Source: Acidobacteriaceae bacterium
GTDB lineage: Bacteria; Acidobacteriota; Terriglobia; Terriglobales; Acidobacteriaceae
Direction: 5' to 3'
Assembly: GCA_003166055.1 (NCBI GenBank)
Contig: PMWR01000487.1
Coordinates: 2,642 to 9,629 of the forward strand
Length of the DNA stretch: 6,988 bases
The translations under genes were made by a program, and so were the position numbers. Below, in pieces: positions 1 to 5,626 of this stretch (positions are counted from its first letter, which is position 1; every line of letters starts with the position of its first letter). The notes beneath the pieces were generated by a model. It saw only the letters and a list, made by a program, of their open reading frames with translations. It did no database searches and had not been told where the DNA came from.

Positions 1-789
1 GTCGAAGCCGTTGTTGGGGACAACCTGGGTGACTTGCTTTGAGCCGGTATCGTACTTGAACAGGGACACGTGGCCGGCGCGGTCGGAGAGGAAGTAGACG
101 GAGTCGCCGACCCACACCGGATTGGAATCGTTGGAGTTTTCGCGGGGCACCTTGACCAGGTCGAGGGTCTTGAGGTTGACGATCCAGATGGGCGTGGTCT
201 GGCCGCCGTGGTACTGCTTCCAGGCAGGTTCCCACTTGGTGATGGGCTGGTAGGCGATGGACTCGCCATCGGGGGAGAAGGACCCCTGGATGCCGGTGGG
301 AAGCGGCAGGGCTTCTGGAACTCCGGAGCCGTCGGCGTGGGCGCGGAACAGGCGTACGTAGTCGCGATGGCTGGCCAGGGAACTGAAAAACAGCAGGTCT
401 TTGCCGTCGGGCGACCAGCCGACCACTTCGCTGCCATCGGGGCGCCAGGTGATGCGGCGGGGAACGCCACCGGTGGAGGGGATGACATAGGCGTCGGTGT
501 TGCCGTTGAGATGGGCGGAGTAGGCGATGGAGGCTCCATCGGGGGAGTAGAACGGGCCTGCTTCAACGCGGCCGTCGGAGGTGAGGCGCTCGGCCTCGCC
601 ACCCTGGCGGCTGACCGTCCAGATGTCGTCGGCATAGAGGAAGGCGATGCGATCCTGGCTTAGGGAGGGGTTGCGGAGCAGAAGCGGGGGCTGGGTGGAC
701 GGCGTCTGGGCAAATGCAAAGGTTGGGAGAACCGTGGCCAGGGTGGGGAGAAAGAGAGCAAGCGCAAGCAGGGACCGTGTGCGGTTCAT
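1..789 (-). CDS. Secreted tricorn-protease homologue, N-terminal part (beta-propeller), truncated by window edge
   Basis: The minus-strand frame is open from the ATG at 789-787 to the window edge: 263 codons, no stop. Residues 1-27 form a signal peptide (basic MNRTR, a Leu/Ala-rich core, then AFA before Gln28), so export is expected. The rest is TolB/PD40-like propeller repeat: SPDG motifs near residues 82-85, 126-129 and 172-175, each followed by a hydrophobic strand. The blocks DIWTVSRQGGEAERLTSDG, WKQYHGGQTTPIWIVNL and VYFLSDRAG are typical of the first propeller of tricorn proteases. Those are about 1,050-1,100 aa proteins with two propellers, a PDZ domain and a C-terminal serine peptidase (S41-type) that degrades peptides. 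Only the propeller is visible here, so catalytic residues cannot be checked. A Shine-Dalgarno CCGGAGA (795-801) sits 5 nt before the ATG and supports the start. The gene diverges from the permease array. An S9 peptidase or amidohydrolase carrying a similar propeller is a less likely alternative. Confidence 0.85.
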   Translation of the reverse strand, partial: MNRTRSLLALALFLPTLATVLPTFAFAQTPSTQPPLLLRNPSLSQDRIAFLYADDIWTVSRQGGEAERLTSDGRVEAGPFYSPDGASIAYSAHLNGNTDAYVIPSTGGVPRRITWRPDGSEVVGWSPDGKDLLFFSSLASHRDYVRLFRAHADGSGVPEALPLPTGIQGSFSPDGESIAYQPITKWEPAWKQYHGGQTTPIWIVNLKTLDLVKVPRENSNDSNPVWVGDSVYFLSDRAGHVSLFKYDTGSKQVTQVVPNNGFD

Positions 790-874
790 TCGTGTCTCCG
801 GTGGTGGGTTTGGCTCGGAATTGGAGCAAAAAACAGATTTGGATTGGTTTGCCTGCATATGTTACGCCGGGGAG

Positions 875-888
875 GAAACAAATGTTTC
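875..888. promoter_or_regulatory. Operator-like palindrome GAAACA-AA-TGTTTC
   Basis: This is a perfect 6-bp inverted repeat with a 2-bp spacer, lying in the AT-rich part of the divergent intergenic region. It is 86 bp from the tricorn-homologue start and 240 bp from permease A1. The symmetry and position fit a site for a dimeric helix-turn-helix repressor. No regulator gene is in the window, so its owner is unknown. The site is short enough to occur by chance. Confidence 0.3.
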
Positions 889-977
889 TAAAAATATTGA
901 TTCAGCAGCGGTTTTTTGCGGTACCCGCGGCGGGACCGGAACCCGCGGAGACCGTTTTGCGTATCAGGAGAAGAAAA

Positions 978-1006
978 CAGCCCTTAATGGCTGCCTTTGA
1001 GGGCTG
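978..1006 (-). terminator. Possible minus-strand terminator or leader hairpin
   Basis: CAGCCCT (978-984) and AGGGCTG (1000-1006) form a perfect 7-bp stem with a 15-nt loop. Read on the minus strand, the stem is followed by TTTTCTTCT, like a weak rho-independent terminator. It could stop antisense transcription from the permease side before it reaches the tricorn homologue. Read on the plus strand there is no T-run, so it would only be a structure in the permease A1 leader. The long loop makes the terminator reading weak. Confidence 0.25.
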
Positions 1007-1128
1007 GGCGCGGCCTGATGCGCCGGTGTTTCGTCGTTAGCAGTAGCAATCCGGAGATCGCAGCGAGCGAAGATTGCGTACACTTGGGAGATAGTCTTCA
1101 AGAAAGCCACGGCAGGGAAAGCAGGGTC

Positions 1129-2355
1129 ATGCAGTTCAGTGAAGCCGTCAAACTCGCGCTCCAATCGCTCTGGGCGAACAAGCTGCGCACCATTCTCACG
1201 CTGATTGGCGTGGTGATGGGGGTGGCATCGGTGATCATGGTGATTACCCTGGTGAACGGGGCCAACCGGTATGTGGCGACCAAGCTCACAGACCATGGCG
1301 CGGATGTGTTTACCGTGACGCGGATGGCCGGCGTGATCTTCAACCCCCAGGACTACTTCCGTTATCAAAAGCGCAAGATCCTGCGTTTCGAAGATTACCA
1401 GGCGGTGCGAGACGGCTGCAACGAATGCAGCGAGGTTGGGGCGTTGCTCGAGCGCACAACGGGCGTGGTCTACAACGGGCACTCGACCACCGACACCGAC
1501 ATGCGCGGCATGACGTGGACCATGATTGCGCTGAACAATACCAATGTGGTGATTGGTCGCGGCTTTACCCCCGCCGACGAAGAACACGGCACGCACAACG
1601 TGATTGTGGGATACGACATTGTGGACAACCTGCTTGGCGACGGCGATCCGATCGGCAAGGAGATTCGCGTCAACGGCATTCCGTACACGATTGTGGGCGT
1701 GGGCGACCGGCAGGGCAAGACGCTGGGGCAATCGCAGGACAACTGGGTTGCGGTGCCGATCAGCACGTATCAGCAGATCTACGGGTACAACGATTCGATC
1801 GATATCTATGCGCGCGCCAACGGGGACATTGCGGCGATGGAGCGGGCCAAGGACGAAGTGCGGGTGATTATGCGCGCCCGGCGGCACGATGCTCCGGGCA
1901 GCGACGATGACTTCGAGTTGGAGACCAACGACACCTACATGGACATCTACAAGCAGATCACATCGATCTTCTTTACAGTGGTCGTGGGCATTTCTTCCAT
2001 CTCGCTTGTGGTGGGCGGCATTGTGATCATGAACATCATGCTGGTGAGCGTGACGGAGCGAACGCGGGAGATCGGGGTGCGCAAGGCGCTGGGCGCACGG
2101 CAGCGCGATGTGCTGCTGCAGTTTCTTATCGAGAGCGCAACCATGGCGCTGATGGGCGGAGCGATCGGCGTGATTTGCGGAGTGGGCGTGGCCAAGATCA
2201 TTACGCTGGTGATTGGATTTCCGACCAGCGTGCAGTTGTGGAGCGTGCTGCTGGGGTTGTTCATGGCCACGGCGACGGGCGTTTTTTTTGGAGTGTATCC
2301 GGCGAGGAAGGCGGCAAAGTTGGACCCGGTGGTGGCGCTGCGAGCGGAATTGTAA
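1129..2355 (+). CDS. MacB/FtsX-family ABC transporter permease A1 (408 aa)
   Basis: This is an inner-membrane permease of the MacB type without a fused ATPase domain. An amphipathic N-terminal segment (about 5-20) precedes TM1 (about 21-43). A large periplasmic MacB_PCD-like domain follows (about 45-278), then the FtsX core: TM2 (about 280-306), TM3 (about 337-362) and TM4 (about 367-390). The cytoplasmic segment after TM2, VSVTERTREIGVRKALGA (307-324), matches the MacB loop that contacts the ATPase. The C-terminus YPARKAAKLDPVVALR is the usual family ending. I chose the ATG at 1129 because it gives 408 aa, exactly collinear with paralogue A2 at its own start, and AGGGA (1114-1118) lies 10 nt upstream. 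The frame extends to a TTG at 997, but those residues look non-coding. The periplasmic domain has Cys97-x-x-Cys100, also present in A2. The first gene of a plus-strand array, it probably pairs with B1 as a heterodimer. Substrate unknown. Confidence 0.9.
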   Translation: MQFSEAVKLALQSLWANKLRTILTLIGVVMGVASVIMVITLVNGANRYVATKLTDHGADVFTVTRMAGVIFNPQDYFRYQKRKILRFEDYQAVRDGCNECSEVGALLERTTGVVYNGHSTTDTDMRGMTWTMIALNNTNVVIGRGFTPADEEHGTHNVIVGYDIVDNLLGDGDPIGKEIRVNGIPYTIVGVGDRQGKTLGQSQDNWVAVPISTYQQIYGYNDSIDIYARANGDIAAMERAKDEVRVIMRARRHDAPGSDDDFELETNDTYMDIYKQITSIFFTVVVGISSISLVVGGIVIMNIMLVSVTERTREIGVRKALGARQRDVLLQFLIESATMALMGGAIGVICGVGVAKIITLVIGFPTSVQLWSVLLGLFMATATGVFFGVYPARKAAKLDPVVALRAEL

Positions 2356-2359
2356 GAGC

Positions 2360-2394
2360 TAGTGTTCAGTTTTCAGTGATCAGTTGTCAGTAAA
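2360..2394 (+). repeat. Heptamer tract, gap 1 left arm (forward)
   Basis: Five consecutive heptamers in strict 7-nt register start 5 nt after the A1 stop codon. The first begins with TAG and the other four with CAGT; variants include CAGTTTT, CAGTGAT and CAGTTGT. The first 28 nt match the reverse complement of the right arm (2799-2826) at 23 positions. Both arms carry the TAG variant as their outermost unit. Confidence 0.85.
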
Positions 2395-2399
2395 AACGA

Positions 2400-2416
2400 A
2401 GCAGCTGGGAGCTGCT
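2400..2416 (+). promoter_or_regulatory. Hairpin presenting the ribosome-binding site of the four-helix-bundle gene
   Basis: AGCAGCT (2400-2406) and AGCTGCT (2410-2416) form a perfect 7-bp stem with a GGG loop. The likely Shine-Dalgarno, GGGAG (2407-2411), occupies the loop and the first base pairs of the stem, 9 nt before the ATG at 2421. Folding in the mRNA could limit translation or make it depend on structure. The hairpin lies inside the left heptamer tract. Confidence 0.45.
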
Positions 2417-2420
2417 AATC

Positions 2421-2783
2421 ATGACGCAATCATTTCGGGACTTGCTGGTGTGGCAGAGATCGATGCAATTATCTGTATCCATTTATCGCCTGACAAAGGA
2501 ATTTCCACGCGAAGAGGTTTATGGACTCACCAGCCAGATCCGGCGCGCGGCAGTTTCAGTGCCAAGCAATATTGCCGAGGGGCAACGGAGATTGACAGGG
2601 GGTGAATTCCGGCAGTTTCTTGGGATTGCCCGTGGATCAAATTTCGAGTTGCAAACACAACTCGAAATCGCGCGCGCACTTGAATTTGGAAATTCCAAGC
2701 TCATCGATCAGGCGGAGAGTCTGTCACATGAAGTGGGCAAGATGATTTACGGCCTCTTGGAATCGGTCAAGGAATCAAATTGA
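2421..2783 (+). CDS. Four-helix-bundle protein of the 23S rRNA intervening-sequence (IVP/S23) family
   Basis: The 120-aa product carries the hallmarks of this family (Pfam 23S_rRNA_IVP, TIGR02436): FRDLLVWQRSMQL near the start, YGLTSQIRRAAVSVPSNIAEG (about 34-54), an IARGSNFELQTQLEIA block (about 69-84), and a C-terminal helix with EVGKMIYGLLESV. These correspond to the four helices and are full length. It has no signal peptide or membrane segment, so it is cytoplasmic. The family is named after ORFs in 23S rRNA intervening sequences of Leptospira and Coxiella, and related proteins form pentameric bundles; Avd of diversity-generating retroelements has a similar fold. Its biochemical function is unknown. 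It sits between two permease genes but is unlikely to belong to the transporter: it is lower in GC, is enclosed by facing heptamer tracts, and has no counterpart between A2 and B2. GGGAG at 2407-2411 supports the start. Confidence 0.88.
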   Translation: MTQSFRDLLVWQRSMQLSVSIYRLTKEFPREEVYGLTSQIRRAAVSVPSNIAEGQRRLTGGEFRQFLGIARGSNFELQTQLEIARALEFGNSKLIDQAESLSHEVGKMIYGLLESVKESN

Positions 2784-2798
2784 TTGATCGGGTCTTTG

Positions 2799-2826
2799 AG
2801 AACTGACAACTGAAAACTGAGAACTA
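2799..2826 (-). repeat. Heptamer tract, gap 1 right arm (reverse)
   Basis: Four heptamers in 7-nt register, ending in ACTG or ACTA on the plus strand. Read on the minus strand they are TAGTTCT and then CAGT units, the same type as the left arm at 2360-2394 (23 of 28 positions match). The tract ends at the ribosome-binding sequence of permease B1. Confidence 0.85.
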
Positions 2827-2832
2827 GGAGCT
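2826..2832 (+). promoter_or_regulatory. Ribosome-binding site of permease B1 (AGGAGCT)
   Basis: AGGAG lies 4 nt before the ATG at 2835. The same AGGAGCT precedes B2 (5627-5633), so it is probably the ancestral leader of the B-type genes. That places the right edge of the heptamer tract exactly at pre-existing B1 leader sequence. Confidence 0.6.
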
Positions 2833-2834
2833 TT

Positions 2835-4091
2835 ATGGCGCAGGGCCAAGTTCGTGAATCCGTAAAGATGGCTCTCGATACGTTGAGGGCTAACAAACTG
2901 CGCTCCGGGCTCACGATCCTGGGCATTGTCATCGGCGTGACGACGGTGATCGCCATTTCTTCGGTGATCAACGGCATCAACAACCGGGTAAGTGACTTTG
3001 CAAGCTCGCTGGGCACGAATGTGTTCTGGATCTATCATCTGCCGTTCGGCGTGCAGAAGCTCAGCACCGAGCAGCTGACGCGCAGGAAGCTGACCATCGA
3101 TGACGTGATGGCGATTCGCGGACTGCCGCACGTGGTGGCTGCGGACGGAAGAGCGGTTTACGCAAAGGCATTCTATGTTGGCGGCATCAGCGCAAAGTAC
3201 GAGGGGCACAAGGTCTCCGGCACCATCCTGGAGGGACACACGTCGCAGGTGGCGATTGTCTCGGAGCTGAACTTGAAGGAGGGACGTTTCTTCACCGATG
3301 GAGAGGATCAGCGTCATGCCGATGTGTGCGTGCTGGGCCACGACACCGCGGAACAATTATTTGTGAACGGGGAGGACCCGATCGGCAAGGATATCAATGT
3401 GGAGACGGGACTCTACACCGTGATCGGCGTGCTGGACAAGCGCAAGCAGCCTTTTGGCAGCGGCACGAACCCCAACGATAATGCCATCTTCTTTCCCATG
3501 GGTACGTTTCACAACCTGCATCCCGAAGTTACGGACATGTTTATCAGCGCGAAGTACGACGATCCGAAGAACAAGGCGCTGGTGGAGGACGAGATTCGGG
3601 AGTTACTGCGGATTCGCCGCAAGGTGAAGGTGGAGGCCGACGATAACTTCGAGATTTTTTCGCCGGACGGGCTGTTGAAGCTGTGGGGCAACATCACCGG
3701 CGGGCTGGTGGCATTCATGATCGCCGTTTCCAGCGTCGGCCTGATGGTGGGCGGGGTGGGGGTGATGAACATCATGCTGGTGAGCGTGACGGAGCGAACC
3801 CGCGAGATTGGCATCCGCAAGGCCATCGGAGCGACCAAGCAGACCATCCTGACCCAGTTCACCACAGAGGCCATCACGTTGTGCGCCGTGGGTGGCATTA
3901 TTGGCGTGCTGGTGGGCGCCGTGCTCACGTGGATCGTTTACCTGTTGCCCATCGGGCTGCCGGCGACGCTTTCTACGCTTTGGGTGCTGGTGGGCTTCGG
4001 CGTCTCCTGCACAATCGGCCTGGTCTTTGGCATCTACCCGGCATGGAAGGCCGCGAACCTCGATCCGATTGAAGCGCTGAGGTACGAGTAA
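2835..4091 (+). CDS. MacB/FtsX-family ABC transporter permease B1 (418 aa)
   Basis: This is the second permease type of the array: TM1 (about 25-47), a periplasmic MacB_PCD-like domain (about 50-285), then TM2 (about 288-316), TM3 (about 344-370) and TM4 (about 380-401). The loop VSVTERTREIGIRKAIGA (317-334) and the ending YPAWKAANLDPIEALRYE are the MacB-type ATPase-contact segment and family C-terminus. There is no fused nucleotide-binding domain. It differs from A1 in the periplasmic domain (no CxxC pair; instead motifs such as QPFGSG, LHPE and LRIRRKV) but is about 55% identical to B2. A and B types probably combine as a LolC/LolE-like heterodimer; this is inferred from the repeated A-B order. 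The start is supported by AGGAG at 2826-2830 and by alignment with B2. It shares a 35-nt identical DNA stretch with A1 in the coupling segment. Confidence 0.9.
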   Translation: MAQGQVRESVKMALDTLRANKLRSGLTILGIVIGVTTVIAISSVINGINNRVSDFASSLGTNVFWIYHLPFGVQKLSTEQLTRRKLTIDDVMAIRGLPHVVAADGRAVYAKAFYVGGISAKYEGHKVSGTILEGHTSQVAIVSELNLKEGRFFTDGEDQRHADVCVLGHDTAEQLFVNGEDPIGKDINVETGLYTVIGVLDKRKQPFGSGTNPNDNAIFFPMGTFHNLHPEVTDMFISAKYDDPKNKALVEDEIRELLRIRRKVKVEADDNFEIFSPDGLLKLWGNITGGLVAFMIAVSSVGLMVGGVGVMNIMLVSVTERTREIGIRKAIGATKQTILTQFTTEAITLCAVGGIIGVLVGAVLTWIVYLLPIGLPATLSTLWVLVGFGVSCTIGLVFGIYPAWKAANLDPIEALRYE

Positions 4092-4093
4092 GG

Positions 4094-4128
4094 CAGTTTT
4101 AAGTTGTCAGTTTTAAGTTGTCAGTTCA
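4094..4128 (+). repeat. Heptamer tract, gap 2 left arm (forward)
   Basis: Five heptamers in register, beginning 2 nt after the B1 stop. CAGTTTT and AAGTTGT alternate twice, making a 14-nt unit repeated exactly, followed by CAGTTCA. The first 28 nt are complementary to 4224-4251 at 26 of 28 positions. Confidence 0.88.
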
Positions 4129-4202
4129 CAACTGCCCGGGAGCACAGCCACAAGCCGGAAGTTTTGATTCACCAATGGGAACTGAACGTTGGAGTTTTGC
4201 GT

Positions 4203-4258
4203 AACACTGGCCACTGATCACTGACAACTTAAAACTTACAACTGAAAACTGAAATCTG
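4203..4258 (-). repeat. Heptamer tract, gap 2 right arm (reverse), eight units
   Basis: This is the longest tract in the window: eight heptamers without a break in register. Read on the minus strand the units all start CAG or AAG, with variants including CAGTTTT, AAGTTGT, CAGTGAT and CAGTGGC. It stops 7 nt before the ATG of permease A2 and occupies the place where a Shine-Dalgarno would be expected. Confidence 0.88.
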
Positions 4259-4265
4259 GCACTTC

Positions 4266-5492
4266 ATGGAATTGAGAGAGGCCTTCAAACTCGCGCTGCA
4301 ATCGCTTTGGGCGAACAAAATGCGCTCCATTCTTACCCTGCTGGGCGTGGTGATTGGCATTTCGTCCGTGATTACGGTTGTAACTTTGACGAACGGCGCC
4401 AAGCAGTTTGTGACCACCAAGATCAACAGCTACGGCGCCAGCGTGGTCACAGTCACCAAGACGCCGCAGACCTTCATGACCATTGAAGAATACCTCTCCT
4501 TCCAAAAGCGCAAGGACGTTACCGTCGACGACTACAAGGCTATTCTTGACGAATGCAAATCCTGCGTGTCGGTGGGCGCGGCGCGCGACTCCGCGGGCAA
4601 GGTCGTCTACGGTACCAAATCGACCACAGACACCGACATACGTGGCTGGACGTGGACCATGCCGGCGCTCTCCAATCTCAATATCGAGACGGGACGCTCC
4701 TTCACTGAGTCCGAGGACGAGCACAGCGCCCGCGTGGCCGTCGTCGGCACTGACATTGTGGACAATATGCTGGGCTCAGGCGACCCTCTGGGCAAAGAGA
4801 TTCGCGTGGATGGCACACCCTACACGGTGATTGGGGTAAGCGAAGCTCAGGGCAAGATCATGGGCCAAAGCATGGATAACTGGGTTGCCATTCCTCTCAC
4901 GGCCTATCTGCATTCTCACGGGGCGCACGATAGCATGACCGTCTATGTGGATGCCGGTGGCGGAGGCGAGGTGCTGGATGGGGTCTCCGACCAGTTGCGC
5001 ACCATCATGCGCGCGCGCAGGCACCTGGCGCCGGACAGCCCGGACGCCTTCTCCATCGACACAAGCGCCACTTTTCAAAACTTTCTGGGCAAGATTCTCG
5101 ACAGCTTTGGAGCAGTGGTGGTTGCGATCGCAGGCATCTCGCTGGTGATAGGCGGCATTGTCATTATGAACATCATGCTGGTGTCCGTCACCGAGCGCAC
5201 CCGTGAAATCGGAGTTCGCAAGGCGCTGGGCGCGCGCCGCAAGGACATTCTTCTTCAGTTCCTCATCGAGTCCGCAACCATGGCGCTGGCCGGCGGAGTG
5301 ATCGGCGTGATCGCGGGCATCTGCGTGGCCAAAACCATCACTCTGATCATCGCGTTTCCCTCGACGGTAGAACTCTGGTCAATCGTGGTCAGTTTGTTTG
5401 TTGCCACCGCTGTTGGCCTGTTTTTCGGCGTCTACCCCGCGTACAAGGCCGCGCAACTCGATCCCATCGTTGCCCTTCGATCGGAGTTATGA
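4266..5492 (+). CDS. MacB/FtsX-family ABC transporter permease A2 (408 aa)
   Basis: This paralogue of A1 has the same length and aligns without gaps, about 58% identical (237 of 408 by hand). Topology is as for A1: TM1 about 21-43, periplasmic domain about 45-278, then three TM segments at about 280-306, 337-362 and 367-390. The ATPase-contact loop (307-324) and the YPAYKAAQLDPIVALR ending are intact. Conservation is highest in the FtsX core (300-340 nearly identical) and lowest in the periplasmic domain around 61-80 and 211-280, which suggests a different ligand or partner. Cys97 and Cys100 are kept. The start at 4266 is fixed by collinearity with A1, but no Shine-Dalgarno is visible: the heptamer tract ends 7 nt upstream. 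Translation may therefore be weak, coupled or structure-dependent. It is the first gene of the second A-B unit. Confidence 0.9.
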   Translation: MELREAFKLALQSLWANKMRSILTLLGVVIGISSVITVVTLTNGAKQFVTTKINSYGASVVTVTKTPQTFMTIEEYLSFQKRKDVTVDDYKAILDECKSCVSVGAARDSAGKVVYGTKSTTDTDIRGWTWTMPALSNLNIETGRSFTESEDEHSARVAVVGTDIVDNMLGSGDPLGKEIRVDGTPYTVIGVSEAQGKIMGQSMDNWVAIPLTAYLHSHGAHDSMTVYVDAGGGGEVLDGVSDQLRTIMRARRHLAPDSPDAFSIDTSATFQNFLGKILDSFGAVVVAIAGISLVIGGIVIMNIMLVSVTERTREIGVRKALGARRKDILLQFLIESATMALAGGVIGVIAGICVAKTITLIIAFPSTVELWSIVVSLFVATAVGLFFGVYPAYKAAQLDPIVALRSEL

Positions 5493-5495
5493 AAG

Positions 5496-5530
5496 CAGAT
5501 GACAGGTTACAGATGACGGATTTCAGTTTT
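5496..5530 (+). repeat. Heptamer tract, gap 3 left arm (forward)
   Basis: Five heptamers in register begin 3 nt after the A2 stop. CAGATGA occurs twice with CAGGTTA between, followed by CGGATTT and CAGTTTT. This gap has its own heptamer variants, different from gaps 1 and 2. An off-register CAGTTTT and CAGTTGG follow at 5549-5565. Confidence 0.75.
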
Positions 5531-5598
5531 TGCGCAGGAAATGGTTTGCAGTTTTAAGCAGTTGGTTGCCGGAAAAAGAAAGAGCAGGGCTGGATTTC

Positions 5599-5619
5599 AA
5601 GACTGTCATCCGCAACCTG
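5599..5619 (-). repeat. Degenerate heptamer tract, gap 3 right arm (reverse)
   Basis: Read on the minus strand, three units in register (CAGGTTG, CGGATGA, CAGTCTT) resemble the left arm's CAGGTTA, CAGATGA and the next unit: 12 of 14 positions match over the first two units and 16 of 21 overall. The arm is weaker than in gaps 1 and 2 but has the same orientation and position, just before the next gene's ribosome-binding site. Confidence 0.5.
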
Positions 5620-5626
5620 ATTTACC

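Larger units (their letters stand above)
790..1128. other. Divergent intergenic region, no gene seen
   Basis: This 339-bp stretch separates the minus-strand tricorn homologue from the first plus-strand permease and must hold promoters for both. An AT-rich core at about 822-916 contains an operator-like palindrome (875-888). Further right are a pair of ACCCGCGG direct repeats (923-930 and 941-948) and a hairpin (978-1006). I found no convincing sigma-70 -35/-10 pair with 16-18 bp spacing on either strand. The permease frame stays open from a TTG at 997, but that extension is unlikely to be translated (see permease A1). Confidence 0.6.
2361..2827. mobile_element. Candidate heptamer-bounded insertion carrying a four-helix-bundle gene
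   Basis: Facing heptamer tracts enclose the 120-aa gene between permeases A1 and B1. GAGCT occurs immediately outside on both sides (2356-2360 and 2828-2832) and could be a 5-bp target duplication. The right copy is also part of the ribosome-binding sequence AGGAGCT, which paralogue B2 has too. Removing the element and one GAGCT would leave A1's TAA only 7 nt from B1's ATG, a normal operon junction. The enclosed gene is about 49% GC by hand count, against about 60% in sampled stretches of the permeases. No transposase is present. This call is an inference from structure, by analogy to rRNA intervening sequences and REPIN-type elements. Confidence 0.4.
4094..4258. other. Non-coding inverted-tract element between B1 and A2 (long stem-loop)
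   Basis: The two facing tracts (4094-4128 and 4203-4258) enclose about 75 bp in which I see no gene and no trace of the four-helix-bundle protein. In RNA or single-stranded DNA, 4094-4121 can pair with 4224-4251 (26 of 28) with a loop of about 100 nt. It has the same outline as gap 1 but without cargo, so it could be a non-autonomous relative, an mRNA-processing or attenuation structure between duplicated units, or a neutral repeat. Confidence 0.5.

Noticed and set aside
70..663. Plus-strand 197-codon open frame
   Set aside because: It is antisense to the tricorn homologue, which has a signal peptide, ribosome-binding site and clear propeller motifs; the Gly/Ala/Val-rich translation looks like a shadow frame.
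997..1128. N-terminal extension of A1 from a TTG start
   Set aside because: The extra 44 codons have no match in A2, would precede the conserved N-terminal helix, and lack a good ribosome-binding site; the ATG at 1129 gives exact collinearity.
964..1887. Minus-strand 307-codon open frame rich in His, Arg and Val
   Set aside because: It lies antisense to permease A1; a similar His-rich antisense frame appears opposite B1, as expected from shadows of GC-rich membrane-protein genes.
2384..2605. 73-codon open frame overlapping the four-helix-bundle gene
   Set aside because: It begins inside the repeat tract, is in another frame, and has no recognisable features.
2360..2827. Genuine 23S rRNA intervening sequence or diversity-generating retroelement
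   Set aside because: No rRNA sequence flanks it, and there is no reverse transcriptase or template/variable repeat pair; only the protein family and the inverted ends are shared.
4094..4258. CRISPR array
   Set aside because: Units are 7 nt, contiguous and degenerate, without spacers or cas genes.
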